A stretch of 64,000 bases of DNA from Neovahlkampfia damariscottae (GCA_016618085.1 JABLTG010000021.1:93536-157535); one strand, 5' to 3'. Shown: positions 31,226-42,897, counted from the first letter of the stretch. The notes: generated from the sequence alone by a model not told the origin. Numbers and translations are program-made.

Positions 31226-31465
31226 ATTAAATAAACTGTACTTTCTTGATAGTGACACTTTTTCTTTGCAATTTCCTTTTTGAAAAGTGACAACCGAAAA
31301 AGTAAAAATTCAAACTAGAAAATATCTTCAAATCACTGATTGAGAGCTATTACCTGAATTGTATCACAAAAAAAAAGTTTTATATTTTTTTTTTTGATTC
31401 CTGTTCATTTTTTTATTTTAAAAAAAAACAACCAATCATCGTCAATTTTCCTTTTTCACTCAAAA

Positions 31466-31978
31466 ATGTTTAACAAAACAAAAAAACTTCTGGAACAACG
31501 TGTAACTGATCTCGGTCCAAAAATCAATTCATCACCACGTATTGTTCAAGATATGCCACCACCAGGAGGATTTCCACCTGTAAGAATGAGAAGAACTTTA
31601 ATGACAAAATTTTGGTCACCATATACAATTACTTTGGTAGGAATTGGAATTATGACATATGGGTGGTATAAATATATCAAATTTACAAGAGTAAAAAGAA
31701 ACCTCAGAGAAGAACAAAATATTTTGGAAGCAACAATTACTCCTTTTCTTCAAGCTGAAAATGATTTAAAGTAAAAAAAAAAAAAAAAAAATTAAACGAA
31801 TAGTTTTGTTGTACAAGAAAAAGCTTTTAAAAAAGTAGTTGGTGAACTCATGAAAGATGAACCTAATTTTGATCCAGAACAAGTTTTCAAAAATAACAAC
31901 CATAGATATCTTTATCCAATTCAATCTTTAAATTTGGATCAATTTAAAGACTGTGGTGTTTTAGAATCTGAAAAATAA
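31466..31978 (+). CDS. NDUFA13: NDUFA13 (GRIM-19), respiratory complex I subunit
   Basis: Two exons (31466-31770, 31804-31978) encode 159 residues. The diagnostic segment QDMPPPGGFPPVRMRRT is followed by a single membrane span (ITLVGIGIMTYGWYKYI) and a charged helix (TRVKRNLREEQNILEA..LQAEND), matching NDUFA13. It is an accessory subunit in the membrane arm of mitochondrial complex I, so the organism probably has a complex-I respiratory chain. The 33-nt intron is GT plus a long A run ending AATAG. CCAAT lies about 37 nt upstream. Confidence 0.9.
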
Positions 31979-32021
31979 AACAAAAAAATTTTTTTTACAA
32001 AATTTTTTATTTTTTTTTTTT

Positions 32022-33668
32022 TTAAATGACTTCAGCGTTGTCAAAATCATTCATACCTTTATAAATTTCAAGATCAACACCTTTATCAATTTCGTTTTTT
32101 GGTTTTGGATTTGTATATTTTTTCTTTCTATAAAGTTTATAACCATACATTCCAACTATTGAAACAACAATTTCGAAAACTGCAAGAAAGATAAAAATAA
32201 TCCACATTAGATCAGAAGATGCCAGAATACCAATACCTTTTTATAATATTAAATTACGAAAAAAAAAAAACTTACAACCAGCATTTCTTATTTCTTTGAA
32301 TCCATCTGCGATATAAGTACAATTTGTTAACACATCAAAATCATTTGAAATAACTATAAATTCTTCACAGTTACCTATTAAACCAATGATTGCGTTTCTG
32401 TTGTTTGTTGTCATTCTATTGAGAGCAATATCGTTTCTAGCTAATGACACATTAGCAGCAACATAATGAAAATCTTCATTCAGAGGATCAGCGTCTTTCA
32501 TATTTGAATTTAATGAAGAAATCATGTTCGTTTCAAAACTCTGAGCTAAAACAGATAAAGAACCAATGAATGTACCATTATTATTACAAGTTGAAATAAT
32601 ATCTAATAATTGTGTAGCAGTAGAGAATATTGCATTACCTCCTGTATTTCCTAAAGCTGCACTGTTTCCGTTTATCACATAATCATCAACAGAAGAACAA
32701 AAATCGGACATCACGACAGCACCTGAAAAATGACCAACAAAAAGAACTAAAGAAATTAAACCCATTGTCATAGCAATCTTTGAAGACCATAGAGCAACAC
32801 CTTTACAATGAAAAATTCCTGACATCAGCATAAAAATTGGAGCTAATAATGCAAAGACTAAAAAAATAATAATGACCACATATCTCGTTTTATTGACACG
32901 TCCTACATCTCTTAACATTGTACATGATACATTTTTTAATTCTCCTTGTCCAGCTATTCAATTTTTTTTTTTTAATTTTTAATTTTTAAAATTACCAACA
33001 AGAGAATTCAATTGATTTGTAATTTGAACATATTCAGTTTGTGTAGTAGTTCCAGTTACATTGATTAAAGTTAACCAATTATCTCTAATACCTTCTGTTG
33101 TGTTGTACATTTTATTTGTGGTTGTTTTTGTTGTTGTTCTACCAGATTCAAAATAAACATGAAAAAAATGACTAGCAGCAGCTCCAAAAGCACAAAATAC
33201 ACTTTAAAGAATAAAAAATGATAAAAAACAACTTACGCAATACAAATTAACAAAACAGCAACAACTAGCATTGAAAGTACTCTAAGCCAAATTGGATATG
33301 GTTTTGTTCTTGGATTACCTTTTTTAAACCAACCTTTGATGAATTATTAACTTTTTTTTTTTTTTTTTAGTTTTACCTGTTGATGGTTCCATTCCACCCA
33401 AGAAACCACATCTTCTAACTTTTGGAAAAATCAAAAAGAATAGAAGAACAATTATTGTAACTATAACACCAAATATTGATAAAACTCCAATTCCTTGCCA
33501 GTAGTCTAAATTCAAAGGTTGAAATGTTGTTGGTGCCAACTTGAAGGTGAAGGTCAGTCTTGGTAATGATCTTCTCGCTTTATTCAAAGGATACAAAAAA
33601 TCTAATTGTGCATTTGAAAAATAAAATAAACAAAAAAGAGTCAAAAGCAACAAGTGAGAATTTTTCAT
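32022..33668 (-). CDS. Pentaspan membrane protein, PRM1/Tweety/prominin-like topology
   Basis: A multi-exon gene. The first ATG (33668) begins a signal peptide (MKNSHLLLLTLFCLFYFSNA). A span follows (GVLSIFGVIVTIIVLLFFLIF), then another (WLRVLSMLVVAVLLICIA), a Thr/Asn-rich loop, a pair of spans (VVIIIFLVFALLAPIFMLMS and IAMTMGLISLVLFVGHFSG), a second large loop with Cys and N-glycosylation-like sites, and a last span (WIIFIFLAVFEIVVSIVGMY) with a short basic tail. Five spans with two large extracellular loops resemble PRM1, Tweety or prominin proteins. The similarity is topological, so the family name is tentative. Confidence 0.55.
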
Positions 33669-33758
33669 GATTGACAAGGTTGAATTTTATTGGTCAAAAA
33701 ACGAACGTCTTTTTATTCATTTTTTTATTTGGGCAATGGAATCACTTCCAAATTTTAA

Positions 33759-34148
33759 TCAAAAATTTAAATTTTCTTCATGATTTGTTTTTACAATTTT
33801 TCCGGCTTTTATTTGTAAAAGTTTATATTTTGTTTTAATTTCCATATAATTATCACTAAACTCATTTCTGGAAGCATCCAAGTTGAAATTGGAAATTAAT
33901 TTTCTTAAAACTTTTAGTGTTTTATAAAAACTTTCTGAAAAATTTTGATCTGTACACTCTTTTGTATATTTGAAATAAAATTCAGCATAACCATGTATTT
34001 GACCAATTTCTTCTGCAATTTGTTTTCCTTTCATAACTCCGAATTCATATCCTTCATCATATGTCTTTTTAATTATATGTTCTTTTCCTTTTTCAAATCC
34101 TTTTTCATAAATTTCTTTTTCAAACTTTAACACTTCATCAAACTCCAT
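33759..34148 (-). CDS. LTO1: LTO1/ORAOV1-like Fe-S cluster adaptor
   Basis: A 129-residue single-exon protein. It starts EFDEVLKFEKEIYEKGFEKG and continues with the spaced-glycine helical pattern EGYEFGVMKGKQIAEEIGQI, the hallmark of the Yae1/Lto1 family. In yeast and humans LTO1 with YAE1 recruits the cytosolic iron-sulfur machinery to ABCE1/Rli1 for ribosome recycling. The glycine spacing (G-x3-G repeats) is visible throughout residues 17-55. ATTGG lies about 13 nt upstream. Confidence 0.8.
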   Translation of the reverse strand: MEFDEVLKFEKEIYEKGFEKGKEHIIKKTYDEGYEFGVMKGKQIAEEIGQIHGYAEFYFKYTKECTDQNFSESFYKTLKVLRKLISNFNLDASRNEFSDNYMEIKTKYKLLQIKAGKIVKTNHEENLNF

Positions 34149-34189
34149 TTGAAAAAAATGAAATGATTGGATGAAATAAATTTTTATTT

Positions 34190-36343
34190 TTAAGCAAAAC
34201 CAAAACCTTCATTTCCATAATTTAATGCAATAGTAATAGATTCTAATAATTTTTCATAACTTGAATAATTTGGTAATTCGATGGTATTTGAGCATGTGTG
34301 AGAAAATGGAAGTGAATCTGATGATCCTGATATTTTTTTCACAAGTTTAATTTTAGGAGTAAAGTTTTTAAAACCACCTATTGGTACTTGAGTTGTTGAA
34401 GTAATGAATTGAAGAAGTCTTGCTCTTTCTTCTTGATTCAAGTTGTCGATTGCAATCCAAAACCATTTTTTAATAGTGGAACTGATTGAAGAATAATCAA
34501 CATTATTTTTCCAATCTTCAACTGATATTTCAGGCAGCCCACAAATCAAATATTCAAGTTCATTTTCATCGAAAATATTCAACCAATCCAAATGAACCAT
34601 AGATTGCAATCCTTTCATAAAACTTTCAACTTGTTTTTGCACTATAGTTACAAATTTATATTTTGTTAGTAGGAATAAATATTCTCTTTTGTTTTTGTTT
34701 GTAACTAATGTATTCTTTCCATGTTTTTTTAATTCAACAATTTTCACTTTATTGTTGGTCGAATATTCTTCTTCTGTGAAATTCAAATCATCTAATAATT
34801 CTCTTGTATCTGGGTCATCCATATCTGACTCTAAAATAAATTTAATTTTTGTAGTGAATAATGTGGGATCTTCCATTTCAAAATCTTTATAATTGAATGG
34901 AATTCCAATCAAATGCTTGAAGAAAACATGAGAGAATGGAACACCAATCAGAATTTGTTCATATAAACATTTTCCAAAGAATTTTCCTGCAAATTCAAAC
35001 AAATCATAGTTTTGATTTTTTGGATTGAAGCTTAACTTTTGTTTTTCATTGGGGGAGAATAATTCATTATTTTGAAACAATTCAGTTGAAAATAATTGAA
35101 TAAACTCTTTAAATAAACCACCTGCATCGATACCAGGTTCATTTTTAAATTGAATGACCCATTTTTTCTTCCAATGATCTGTTGGCATTTTGTTCAATAA
35201 TCCATAAGCACTATTGAATAAATCTTGGCGATCAATCTTTAAAAACAAATCTTGGTAATAATTAGAATCATAAGAACTTGAAATTTGATTCTTAAAAAAC
35301 ATGAATTTTTCATCAAATGATGCTCCAACTTTTGAATGTAAAAAGTATTTGATCAATCCATAAATGATCACAAAATCTTTTGATTTTATGATAAATTCTT
35401 GAAATTCACTGTCATTTAAAGTCATTTCAGTGGTTTCCTGATTTATTTTGACATTCACATTTCTTAATTTAAAAACGAATAATTTAACTGGAAATATGTA
35501 AAATTTGTATTTTATGAGTGAAATTTGAGTTGGTGATACTTTTAAATACATCTTTTCTTTATTATTTTCAACTTCAAAATTCCCAATTTTTTCTTCAATT
35601 GATGATTTTAATTCATCTTTTAAAACAACAAGTTCAAATTTTTTGATCAATTCATCATCATAAGAGATTTCAAGTTGGTGAATACCAATTGTTTGAATTG
35701 AAAAGAAAGCTTTGTATCTTCCATTATCTTCATCTTCAACAATTTTTTGAAAATCATTGGTTTGATTCATTGACATCAACTCAATTTGAAATTTATTTGA
35801 ATTTCCACCTTTTTTTCTTTTGTTATGAAATCTATCAAAAGTTGATATAGTAAACTCTTTTTCACCATAAAAAGGTAATTTATCAATTCCTTTAATTTCG
35901 CTGAATTTTGGTTCTATTTCTCCAGGAGAGATTTCAATTTTTTTTTTCTTGATATAACCATCATAGTTCAAAAAAATATGATATAAACCTGATTTTCTTG
36001 CTTCAAAAAGAATAAAGTTGTCATCTGTTATTTCTGGAATAATTTCTGTTACTCCTTCAATGGTCACACTGAATTTTGTTGGTTCCTTCCATTCTGTTCC
36101 ATCGTTGGCAATTAAACTTATTTTGAATTTTAATTTTTTACCAACTGTTAATTGTTTCTCTTCTGATGTTATTTTGCATTTTTCTATTTCAAGTCTTCTA
36201 ACAAACGGGTTTCTGAAAAAAGGTTTTGGTTTTGGTTTTGATTGAGTTTTTGGGCCTACATATGAGGGTATTTTGTCATATGAACTGACTATGGCATAAA
36301 TTACATAACTGATGAACAAAGACAACAACAGTTCAAACAACAT
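34190..36343 (-). CDS. AREL1-like HECT ubiquitin ligase with filamin-type repeat
   Basis: A 717-residue single-exon protein. Residues 2-22 are a hydrophobic anchor. Residues 50-250 hold filamin/immunoglobulin-like strands (ARKSGLYHIFLNYDG, ...IQTIGIHQLEISYDD). From about residue 390 there is a complete HECT domain: FKNEPGIDAGGLFKEFIQLF, GKFFGKCLYEQILIGVPF, VQKQVESFMKGLQSMV, and the catalytic-cysteine region LPFSHTCSNTIELPNYSSYE with an ending (NEGFGFA) like AREL1. AREL1 is a human HECT E3 that degrades apoptosis regulators; the same domain order and C-terminus suggest orthology or close relation. The biological target here is unknown. Confidence 0.83.
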   Translation of the reverse strand: MLFELLLSLFISYVIYAIVSSYDKIPSYVGPKTQSKPKPKPFFRNPFVRRLEIEKCKITSEEKQLTVGKKLKFKISLIANDGTEWKEPTKFSVTIEGVTEIIPEITDDNFILFEARKSGLYHIFLNYDGYIKKKKIEISPGEIEPKFSEIKGIDKLPFYGEKEFTISTFDRFHNKRKKGGNSNKFQIELMSMNQTNDFQKIVEDEDNGRYKAFFSIQTIGIHQLEISYDDELIKKFELVVLKDELKSSIEEKIGNFEVENNKEKMYLKVSPTQISLIKYKFYIFPVKLFVFKLRNVNVKINQETTEMTLNDSEFQEFIIKSKDFVIIYGLIKYFLHSKVGASFDEKFMFFKNQISSSYDSNYYQDLFLKIDRQDLFNSAYGLLNKMPTDHWKKKWVIQFKNEPGIDAGGLFKEFIQLFSTELFQNNELFSPNEKQKLSFNPKNQNYDLFEFAGKFFGKCLYEQILIGVPFSHVFFKHLIGIPFNYKDFEMEDPTLFTTKIKFILESDMDDPDTRELLDDLNFTEEEYSTNNKVKIVELKKHGKNTLVTNKNKREYLFLLTKYKFVTIVQKQVESFMKGLQSMVHLDWLNIFDENELEYLICGLPEISVEDWKNNVDYSSISSTIKKWFWIAIDNLNQEERARLLQFITSTTQVPIGGFKNFTPKIKLVKKISGSSDSLPFSHTCSNTIELPNYSSYEKLLESITIALNYGNEGFGFA

Positions 36344-36412
36344 CTTTTTTGGATGACAGTGATTGGATTGTAAAAATAGAATTGTTTTGAATTGAATTTT
36401 TTTTAATTTTTG

Positions 36413-38310
36413 ATGTCACTGAATAATTTAAAATTCATACTAAAAGTAGGCAATTGGATAATTTTAAACCAATTGATGGACTTTAACGGAATTTTCGGAA
36501 TTGAAATCGAGGATCAACTTCTTTTTCAACAAGATTCGTTCCTCGACAATACTTCAGATTTTAAAGAGAAGAACATTGTGAATCAATCTAAAATGAATCA
36601 AAAGAACAATTACTCTTCAATTTTTAGCTCGAAAACATCAGAAACAAGCACGTTTCATAATTTCGATTTTTTAGAAGAAGAGCTTTTAAATGAAGAAGAT
36701 ATTATATATTCACCAGGATTTTCTTATTCACCAGAGAATAAGAGTACGAAACCTCATAATAATATCACAACAGAATTAGAAAAAATGCTTGAAACTCAGA
36801 CCAAAAAAATTGAAAGACCTGTACATTTTGAAACTAAAAAATTGGATATTTATCATGATGACACTGAATTAAACTTTGAATCACTCTTGGATTATGACCA
36901 ACAAAATTTAAAAACCAACTTACAAATTGAATCACCAAAACATCAAGTTTACAGCACACAAAGTTTTATAGAATCACCAAAACATGTAATTCCTATAAGT
37001 TTTGAAGATATTCTTGAGTCACCTGTGAAAAATCAACATTTTCAAAGTCAAACTTTTTCCTATCATTCCAAACAAGAATTTCGATCACCAAGAGAAGAAT
37101 TTCCAATAAACTTTGAACAAATGCTTGATGAAACACCTACCAAAAAAATAGAAAGACCTGTACATTTTAAACTAACTAGCACAAATCAAGAAGATATTTT
37201 GTGTGAAGGTGATGATTTTGATGCCCTTTCATTCTCAATTGATCAATATCAAATTGGTCTTTCTATTAAAACTCAACAATTACAACAACGTCAACTTTAT
37301 TTTTCACATCAAGAACAACCTAAAGTTCAATTTGATGAAAAGAATTATTCATACCACATTGAACAGCAAATTGAACTTTCAAAAAAGAAAAAGAAAACAA
37401 CAGCATATTGTGGAAATTGTGGATCAAGATACAGATACACTGACAATAATGATCAAGGTGGATTATGTGGAAAATGTTTCAGTTTAAAAGAAAATTTAAA
37501 AAAACTTCAAGAAGAAGAAGAAGAAGAAGAATTCAGTGATTCATCAGATGATCTTTGTTTATCAGAAACTATTGTTGATGAAGATGAATCACAAATTATT
37601 ATTCCACAAAAATTACATAAATATTGTATTGGAACAGGAGGTGAATCGGTTAATAAAATTAAAAGTGAAACTGGATGTAATCATATTCATTTTTATCAAG
37701 ATGGTTCTGTTCAATTATTAGGAGAAAGAAAAGACAGAAAACAAGCAATTAGAAAATTAGTTGAACGTTTGGAAGATGTTGGTTGGATTTATGAAAATGA
37801 TGAATGGATTGAAAGCAAAAAATTTGATCAAATTTGGAAAACATTCAGACAAGAAGCAAGAAAACAATATGAACTGAGAAACTATTATAGAGAAGAAGCA
37901 AAGAATGCTTATAATGAAGGAGATCATGAATCAGCTGAAAAATTCAAAGAAGATTCAAAAATTCATCAATTAAAATTCAAAGTAGAATCAGAAATTGCAG
38001 CAAAACGTATTTTTGAAGAAGTGTAAGAAAAAATAATTTCATCATTTAAATTTTTAAAAGTAACAAAAAGAATGATTTATTTACCATTGATCTTCATGGA
38101 TTATTTGTTGAAGAAGCATTAGAATTTGTCGAAAAAAGACTTGAAGATGTTTCAGATGCATCAGGTGAAATATTAACAATCATTACTGGAGCAGGAAGAC
38201 ATTCAAAAGAAGAAAAAGCAATTTTAAAACCAAAAATTGGAGAATTATTGTCAAAAAGAAGTTTATATTATTTCATTAAAGAAGGTAGAATTAAAGTTAT
38301 GTGCGAATGA
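36413..38310 (+). CDS. KH-domain / DUF1771 / SMR protein
   Basis: Two exons (36413-38022, 38061-38310, 38-nt intron) encode 619 residues; an ATG at 36476 is an alternative start. The N-terminal half is low complexity with short repeats (KKIERPVHF twice, ESPKH twice). A CxxC zinc-binding-like segment follows (YCGNCGSRY...LCGKC), then a KH RNA-binding domain (LHKYCIGTGGESVNKIKSET), then DUF1771 (RQEARKQYELRNYYREEAK), and after the intron an SMR domain (IDLHGLFVEEALEFV...IITGAGRHS). SMR domains often cleave or bind RNA in ribosome and mRNA quality control. The combination points to RNA surveillance, by inference. Confidence 0.75.
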
Positions 38311-38362
38311 AATAGTCACAACTCTACTTTTTTTATCCAATAAAAAACGTTTCTTTTTAACG

Positions 38363-41337
38363 ATGAGTCAATCCAACTTGATGAAAGAAGTGATGTTTTG
38401 TAGAGACAAACATGATGAAAATATACTGATACAACTATTTCCATACGATTATAGTGAATCAGATTTGTTAATTTTTGTTACAAAATTAATGAAAGTTACA
38501 AATCAAGGTTTTTTAGTTCAGGACAGGAAGCATCAAAATAAAACTCATAAACAATGTTTAATTGGTTCCGAATATATAGATTGGTTGATGAAAAATACAT
38601 CAATTGCTTCAGAAGAAGAAAACATTAGAAGACGTTTAACTTTAAAGTTCTTTTGTCAAAGTAAAAAAAAAACAAAATTAAAAAAAAAGCTTTACTGGAA
38701 ATTGGAGTAATAAAACATGTTACAGAAAGAAAAAATGAATTCAAAGATGATCTTTACTTCTTTCAACTTGTCAATTTAACATCCAATCAGATTTTAAAAA
38801 ACTATGAAGATTTAAAATCCATTGTACTTTTATTAAATTCAAATGAAAAACTAAAAGAGTTAATTTTTATATTTATATCAAATTTAGATTTGAAAGACAA
38901 AAATATTCATTTCAAAAAACACAAATTCACTTTCATTGGTTCAGAAGTTGTCAATTTCCTGTCAAAATATTTTGACATTTCAAGATGTTTGTCTATGAAA
39001 ATCTGTGATTTTATCAGACAACTTGGTATTTTCAAACATATCACAGATGAACAAAATTTTTTTGCAGATGAATTTGTATACTATTCTTTATCTGAAGATT
39101 GTTTTGATTTTTTTGAAAAAGAAATTGATACTTATAAACTATCAAATGAAGAAGAATTGAAGAATTGGATTAAAAAATTGGAGAAAAATTTCGAAAGTAC
39201 TCAAGAATTTACAACAATTCCAAATTTGTATAGAAACTTGAAAAAGAAAGATTTGCATGATATGCCACCATTATTGAAGGCAAATCTACAATATTTATTG
39301 TTGAAAAAACAATCAAAATACCTTTATGAACATGATTTGAATATTTTTATTGGTAACTGGTGTTTAAGTAATTCATCCATTTTGGAAGAAGAATCATTGA
39401 ATAATTTTTTGCAAAAACATGAATTTGATGCTGACATTTATGCAATTGGAATACAAGAAATCGACTCAAATGCAAAATCTTTCGTTAAAGAATCAAAGTC
39501 AAATATTACTTCAAGAATTGATGAAATGTTTGATTTAAATGATTACAAAAAAATAGAAACTTATCAAATACATGGGATTTATAATATGATTTATATAAAA
39601 AATGAATTGATGAACCATTTTAAAGATTCAATGATTATATTTTCTGGGATTGGTAAACTAGGTTCAAGAAGTAAAGGAGCATTAGGTGTCAGATTTTCAA
39701 TTGACAGAAATTCATTTTGTTTTGTTTCTGGATATGTTTCATCACATACAAAACTACTTCAAATCAAAAATCAAAATTTAACAGAACTGATGAGCAAAAT
39801 CGTCTTTGATAACGCTGTTGAAAAATTACAAATGAACGATCATGATTTTGTATTCTTTTATGGCAATTTTAATTATGGAATAAGTTTAAAAAATGAAGAT
39901 ATTATGAATTTAATTGAAAAGAAAGATTTTAAAACAATTGCAGAAAAAGATGATTTGTACATTGAAAAAAAAAATTCAAAAATTTTGACAACCTTTGAGG
40001 AAGCTAATTTGAATTTTTGTCCAAATTTTATTGATAAAAAACAAACTTCATATTCAGATAGAATATTTTGGTTGAAGAACAAAGATTTAGAATTGAACCA
40101 ATTGGAGTACAAATCCCTTGAGAATTTCAAATCATCAAATTATCAACCAATCATTTCAACATTCAAAACAAAAATTTTATTAAAGAATTATGAAAAATAT
40201 GATAATTTAAGAAATGAATTAATCCATGAAATATTGTCTTCCAAAAGGGATAAGAAAATTCTATACGAAGTCATCTCTAAATTTCCATCAATTTACATAA
40301 ATTTGGATGAAGAAGATAAAGAATCACAAGAAATCAGAAAGTTCTTAAAATATGATGTAATTGAATATAAGAATTCAACTGATGATGTTTGGACCACTGC
40401 TGATTGTTATTTATTCTCTGATATCTTGTTAATCAAAGATACTATTTCATCAGATGAAATTGAACAAGATGAGATATCTTCAGTATATTGTCATTTAATT
40501 TTTGCAGATTTACTTCAATATGATCAAGAAGAAAAATGCTTTGCATTAAAATTTTTAGATGAAAAATATTCATTCAAAAATATTTCAAAAGAATGGATTT
40601 ATTCAATTAACAATAACATTGAAAGTGAAAGAAAAAAATTAATCAAAAAAGATGAAAATTTGAATGATTTATTGACAAAAAAAAAGAATATTAATAAAAA
40701 AAGAAATACTGAAGTTGATGAATTGAATCAAATTATTGGTGAATATGAAGAAATATTCAAGAATTTATTACAGAAGGACGATGATTTGGATGAACTATTT
40801 TTGTTTTATTTGAGAGAAGATTCTGCATTTTTACCTTATTATCAACAACAAATTGATCAAGAAAGAGATTCTGATTATGATTCGGATGACGAATCAGATG
40901 ATGACAATTTCAAGTTTTTAGACGAATATTTGAATGATTTAAAACTAATCAAAGATACATCGTTAACTATAGAAAAGAAGAAATCTATGAAAGATGAACT
41001 TCGTTTAATTCTAGATTATAAAATTGATAAGAAGAATTCTCTGAGTTCATCTTTTGAACTGAACTCAAAAGATTTTTCTCCTAGATCTGCTAGATCTCCA
41101 AGATTAAATTTAAATCCAAATAGTTGGAGTCCAAGATCAAAATCCAAAGTATCACCTGCTCCATTATCACCAAAAGTGATTAGAACTCCAACAACTCCAC
41201 GTTCAAATCCAAATTCAAATACTTCAACTCCAAAATCACCGAGATTGAATAGAAGACTTTCTGTTCGAGATAAAATTCAAAATATTGAAAAAATGGTTTC
41301 ATCAAAATCAAAATCTGTAATTCAGAAATACTTTTGA
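38363..41337 (+). CDS. DEP-domain inositol 5-phosphatase-like protein, probably inactive
   Basis: Two exons (38363-38660, 38690-41337, 29-nt intron) encode 981 residues. Two DEP-like regions come first (LIGSEYIDWLMKN, FIGSEVVNFLSKY). A 5-phosphatase fold follows: YAIGIQEID, SRSKGALGVRFSI, FVSGYVSSHTK, FYGNFNYGISL, SDRIFW and SNYQPI. In active enzymes these are GDLNYR and SDHKPV, so the catalytic Asp (GNFN) and His (SNYQ) appear replaced. The C-terminus is Ser/Pro-rich with SPR repeats (RSARSPRLN, TPRSNPN). DEP domains usually tether proteins to membranes, so a membrane-bound phosphoinositide sensor is plausible. The gene follows the KH/SMR gene by 52 bp. Confidence 0.7.
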
Positions 41338-41566
41338 AAAGAAATACTTTAATTTGAGCTGACAAAATAAAAATTTATTAAGACTCCGCATTAGTTGTAT
41401 GAATAAACCTTAGTTTTCTATTTGAATTGTGGCGAAGTCAATGTTACACCAAGGTGATCATCTTTCACTGTTTCTATAGGGATATGGAAATGATGTCCAG
41501 GGACTCACTTTTAAATCACTTGTCAAAAAGATATCATTCAGAAGGTTTGAAATTTTCATGGCCAAC

Positions 41567-41818
41567 TCATGTAATGTATGCTGTAGAAGATGCGTTTGTT
41601 TTTTGTAACAATGTATCCAACAAATCTGATGTACCCAGTACCTCATTATTTTCGAATACAATGTATTTGCCATTATATCTTTTAAGAATATCATCTCTTT
41701 GTTTGTAATAGTTGTCTCGGGTTTTTCTTATGAATTTTTAAGTGTTCTTCACTTTTTTTCTCCTGCTTTTGATGGCATTTTTAATTTCTTCTTCTGCTAG
41801 AAATATTGTTTTGTCCAT
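41567..41818 (-). pseudogene. Degraded small gene with in-frame stops
   Basis: From an ATG at 41818 the minus strand reads MDKTIFLAEEEIKNAIKSRR, then a TAA, then in the same frame RDNYYKQRDDILKRYNGK, YIVFENNEVLGTSDLLDTLL and a TGA at 41567-41569. The YNGKYIVF..NEVLG pattern recalls small DUF5678-type domains found next to bacterial or archaeal aspartic-protease-like proteins. I found no intron that removes the first stop in frame, so a decayed gene is the simplest reading. The remainder of 41338-41879 shows no intact gene. Confidence 0.3.
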
Positions 41819-41879
41819 TTGATTTTTTTGCTCAAAAGGTGTTCAATTTTTTGACCAATCAGCAAAAAAGTTTCGAAAA

Positions 41880-42651
41880 ATGTTAAAACTTGTCGTTTTT
41901 CTAGGACTTTTCTCTATGATTTTTTCACACTTTAGACTGGTACATCCAGCACCTAGATCATCAAATACAGGAATAAAAAGTTATCCATGTGGAGGAAACG
42001 CATTTTGGGGTCAAGGTCAAGCTATAACATCTTTAAAACCAGGTGAAATGATTATAAAATGGGAGGAAACTATAAGTCACAAAGGATCTCCTTTCCATAT
42101 TGCTATTTCAGCTGAAAACGATAATAATTATGATAAAATTATTTTAGTAGATCATATTCCTCATAACGACCAAGGTTCTGCATCTGATGCAAATCCAAAA
42201 CCTTATTCATTCAAAATTACGATTCCAGATATCAACTGGTAAATAAAAAAAAATTTTTAACACAACTAAAAAAAAAAGCACAAGATGTAGTTTAGGAGTT
42301 TATAATCCAATGACAGATAAAATTCCAAAAGGATCATGTTGTCCTTATCCTACTGGCACTGATAAATGTTTTTCAGTTTATCATTCTTGTTCAAATATTA
42401 TTATTACTGGAAAAACACCTGTTGCACAATATACTCATAAATATACTGGACCAACTGGACCTTATACTCAAGAATCTGGACAATGGAACTACGATACAAA
42501 TAATAAAACATGGACAATTGGAAATTATATTGTTAACACAAGCTGTGGAAGTACACCTACAACATCACCTGGAAATGGAAATTCTGCTTCAACTCCATTC
42601 ATTTCATCACTTTTAATTATGTTTGTTATCACAATTTTCTTATTAAAATAA
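41880..42651 (+). CDS. Secreted, GPI-anchor-like LPMO/BIM1-type copper protein
   Basis: Two exons (41880-42238, 42279-42651, 40-nt intron) encode 243 residues. A signal peptide (MLKLVVFLGLFSMIFS) should leave a mature protein starting with His (HFRLVHPAPRSSNT), the histidine-brace position of copper-dependent LPMO-like proteins. A PCGG motif and SHKGSPFHIAIS follow, matching LPMO-like and BIM1/X325 patterns. The second exon is Cys-rich and ends in a Thr/Ser/Pro linker and a hydrophobic tail (FISSLLIMFVITIFLLK), a likely GPI-anchor signal. It may degrade polysaccharides at the surface or bind copper; the sequence cannot decide. CCAAT lies about 27 nt upstream. Confidence 0.62.
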
Positions 42652-42824
42652 TGTTTAAATTTATTGTTGTATGATTGTGTTTTACAAATGAGTTGACCTT
42701 GCAATTGTTAGTTGTTGAAATTCACTTTTAAGTCATAAAAGGATGTCTCAAAGAACTGCCTCAAATAAATTTCCTAATGTTTTCATCAAACAGCAACCAA
42801 AAGGATGTTTTTCAAAAAATTCAG

Positions 42825-42897
42825 TGGACCACTAGGGAATCGAACCCTAGACCTCCTGCTTGCAAAGCAGGCGCTCTACCAACTGAGCTAGAAGCCC
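42825..42897 (-). tRNA. tRNA-Ala (anticodon TGC)
   Basis: The minus strand folds as a standard cloverleaf of 73 nt: acceptor GGGCTTC with GTGGTCC-A, D-arm GCTC-AGTTGGTA-GAGC, anticodon arm CCTGC-TTTGCAA-GCAGG, variable AGGTC, T-arm TAGGG-TTCGATT-CCCTA. The G3:U70 wobble pair, the identity element for alanine, is present. One acceptor position (6:67) is a T:T mismatch. CCA is not encoded and there is no intron. Confidence 0.95.

Noticed and set aside
41427-41708. 93-codon plus-strand frame
   Set aside because: Antisense of the decayed minus-strand frame; its start and end coincide with no promoter and its composition is unlike host proteins.
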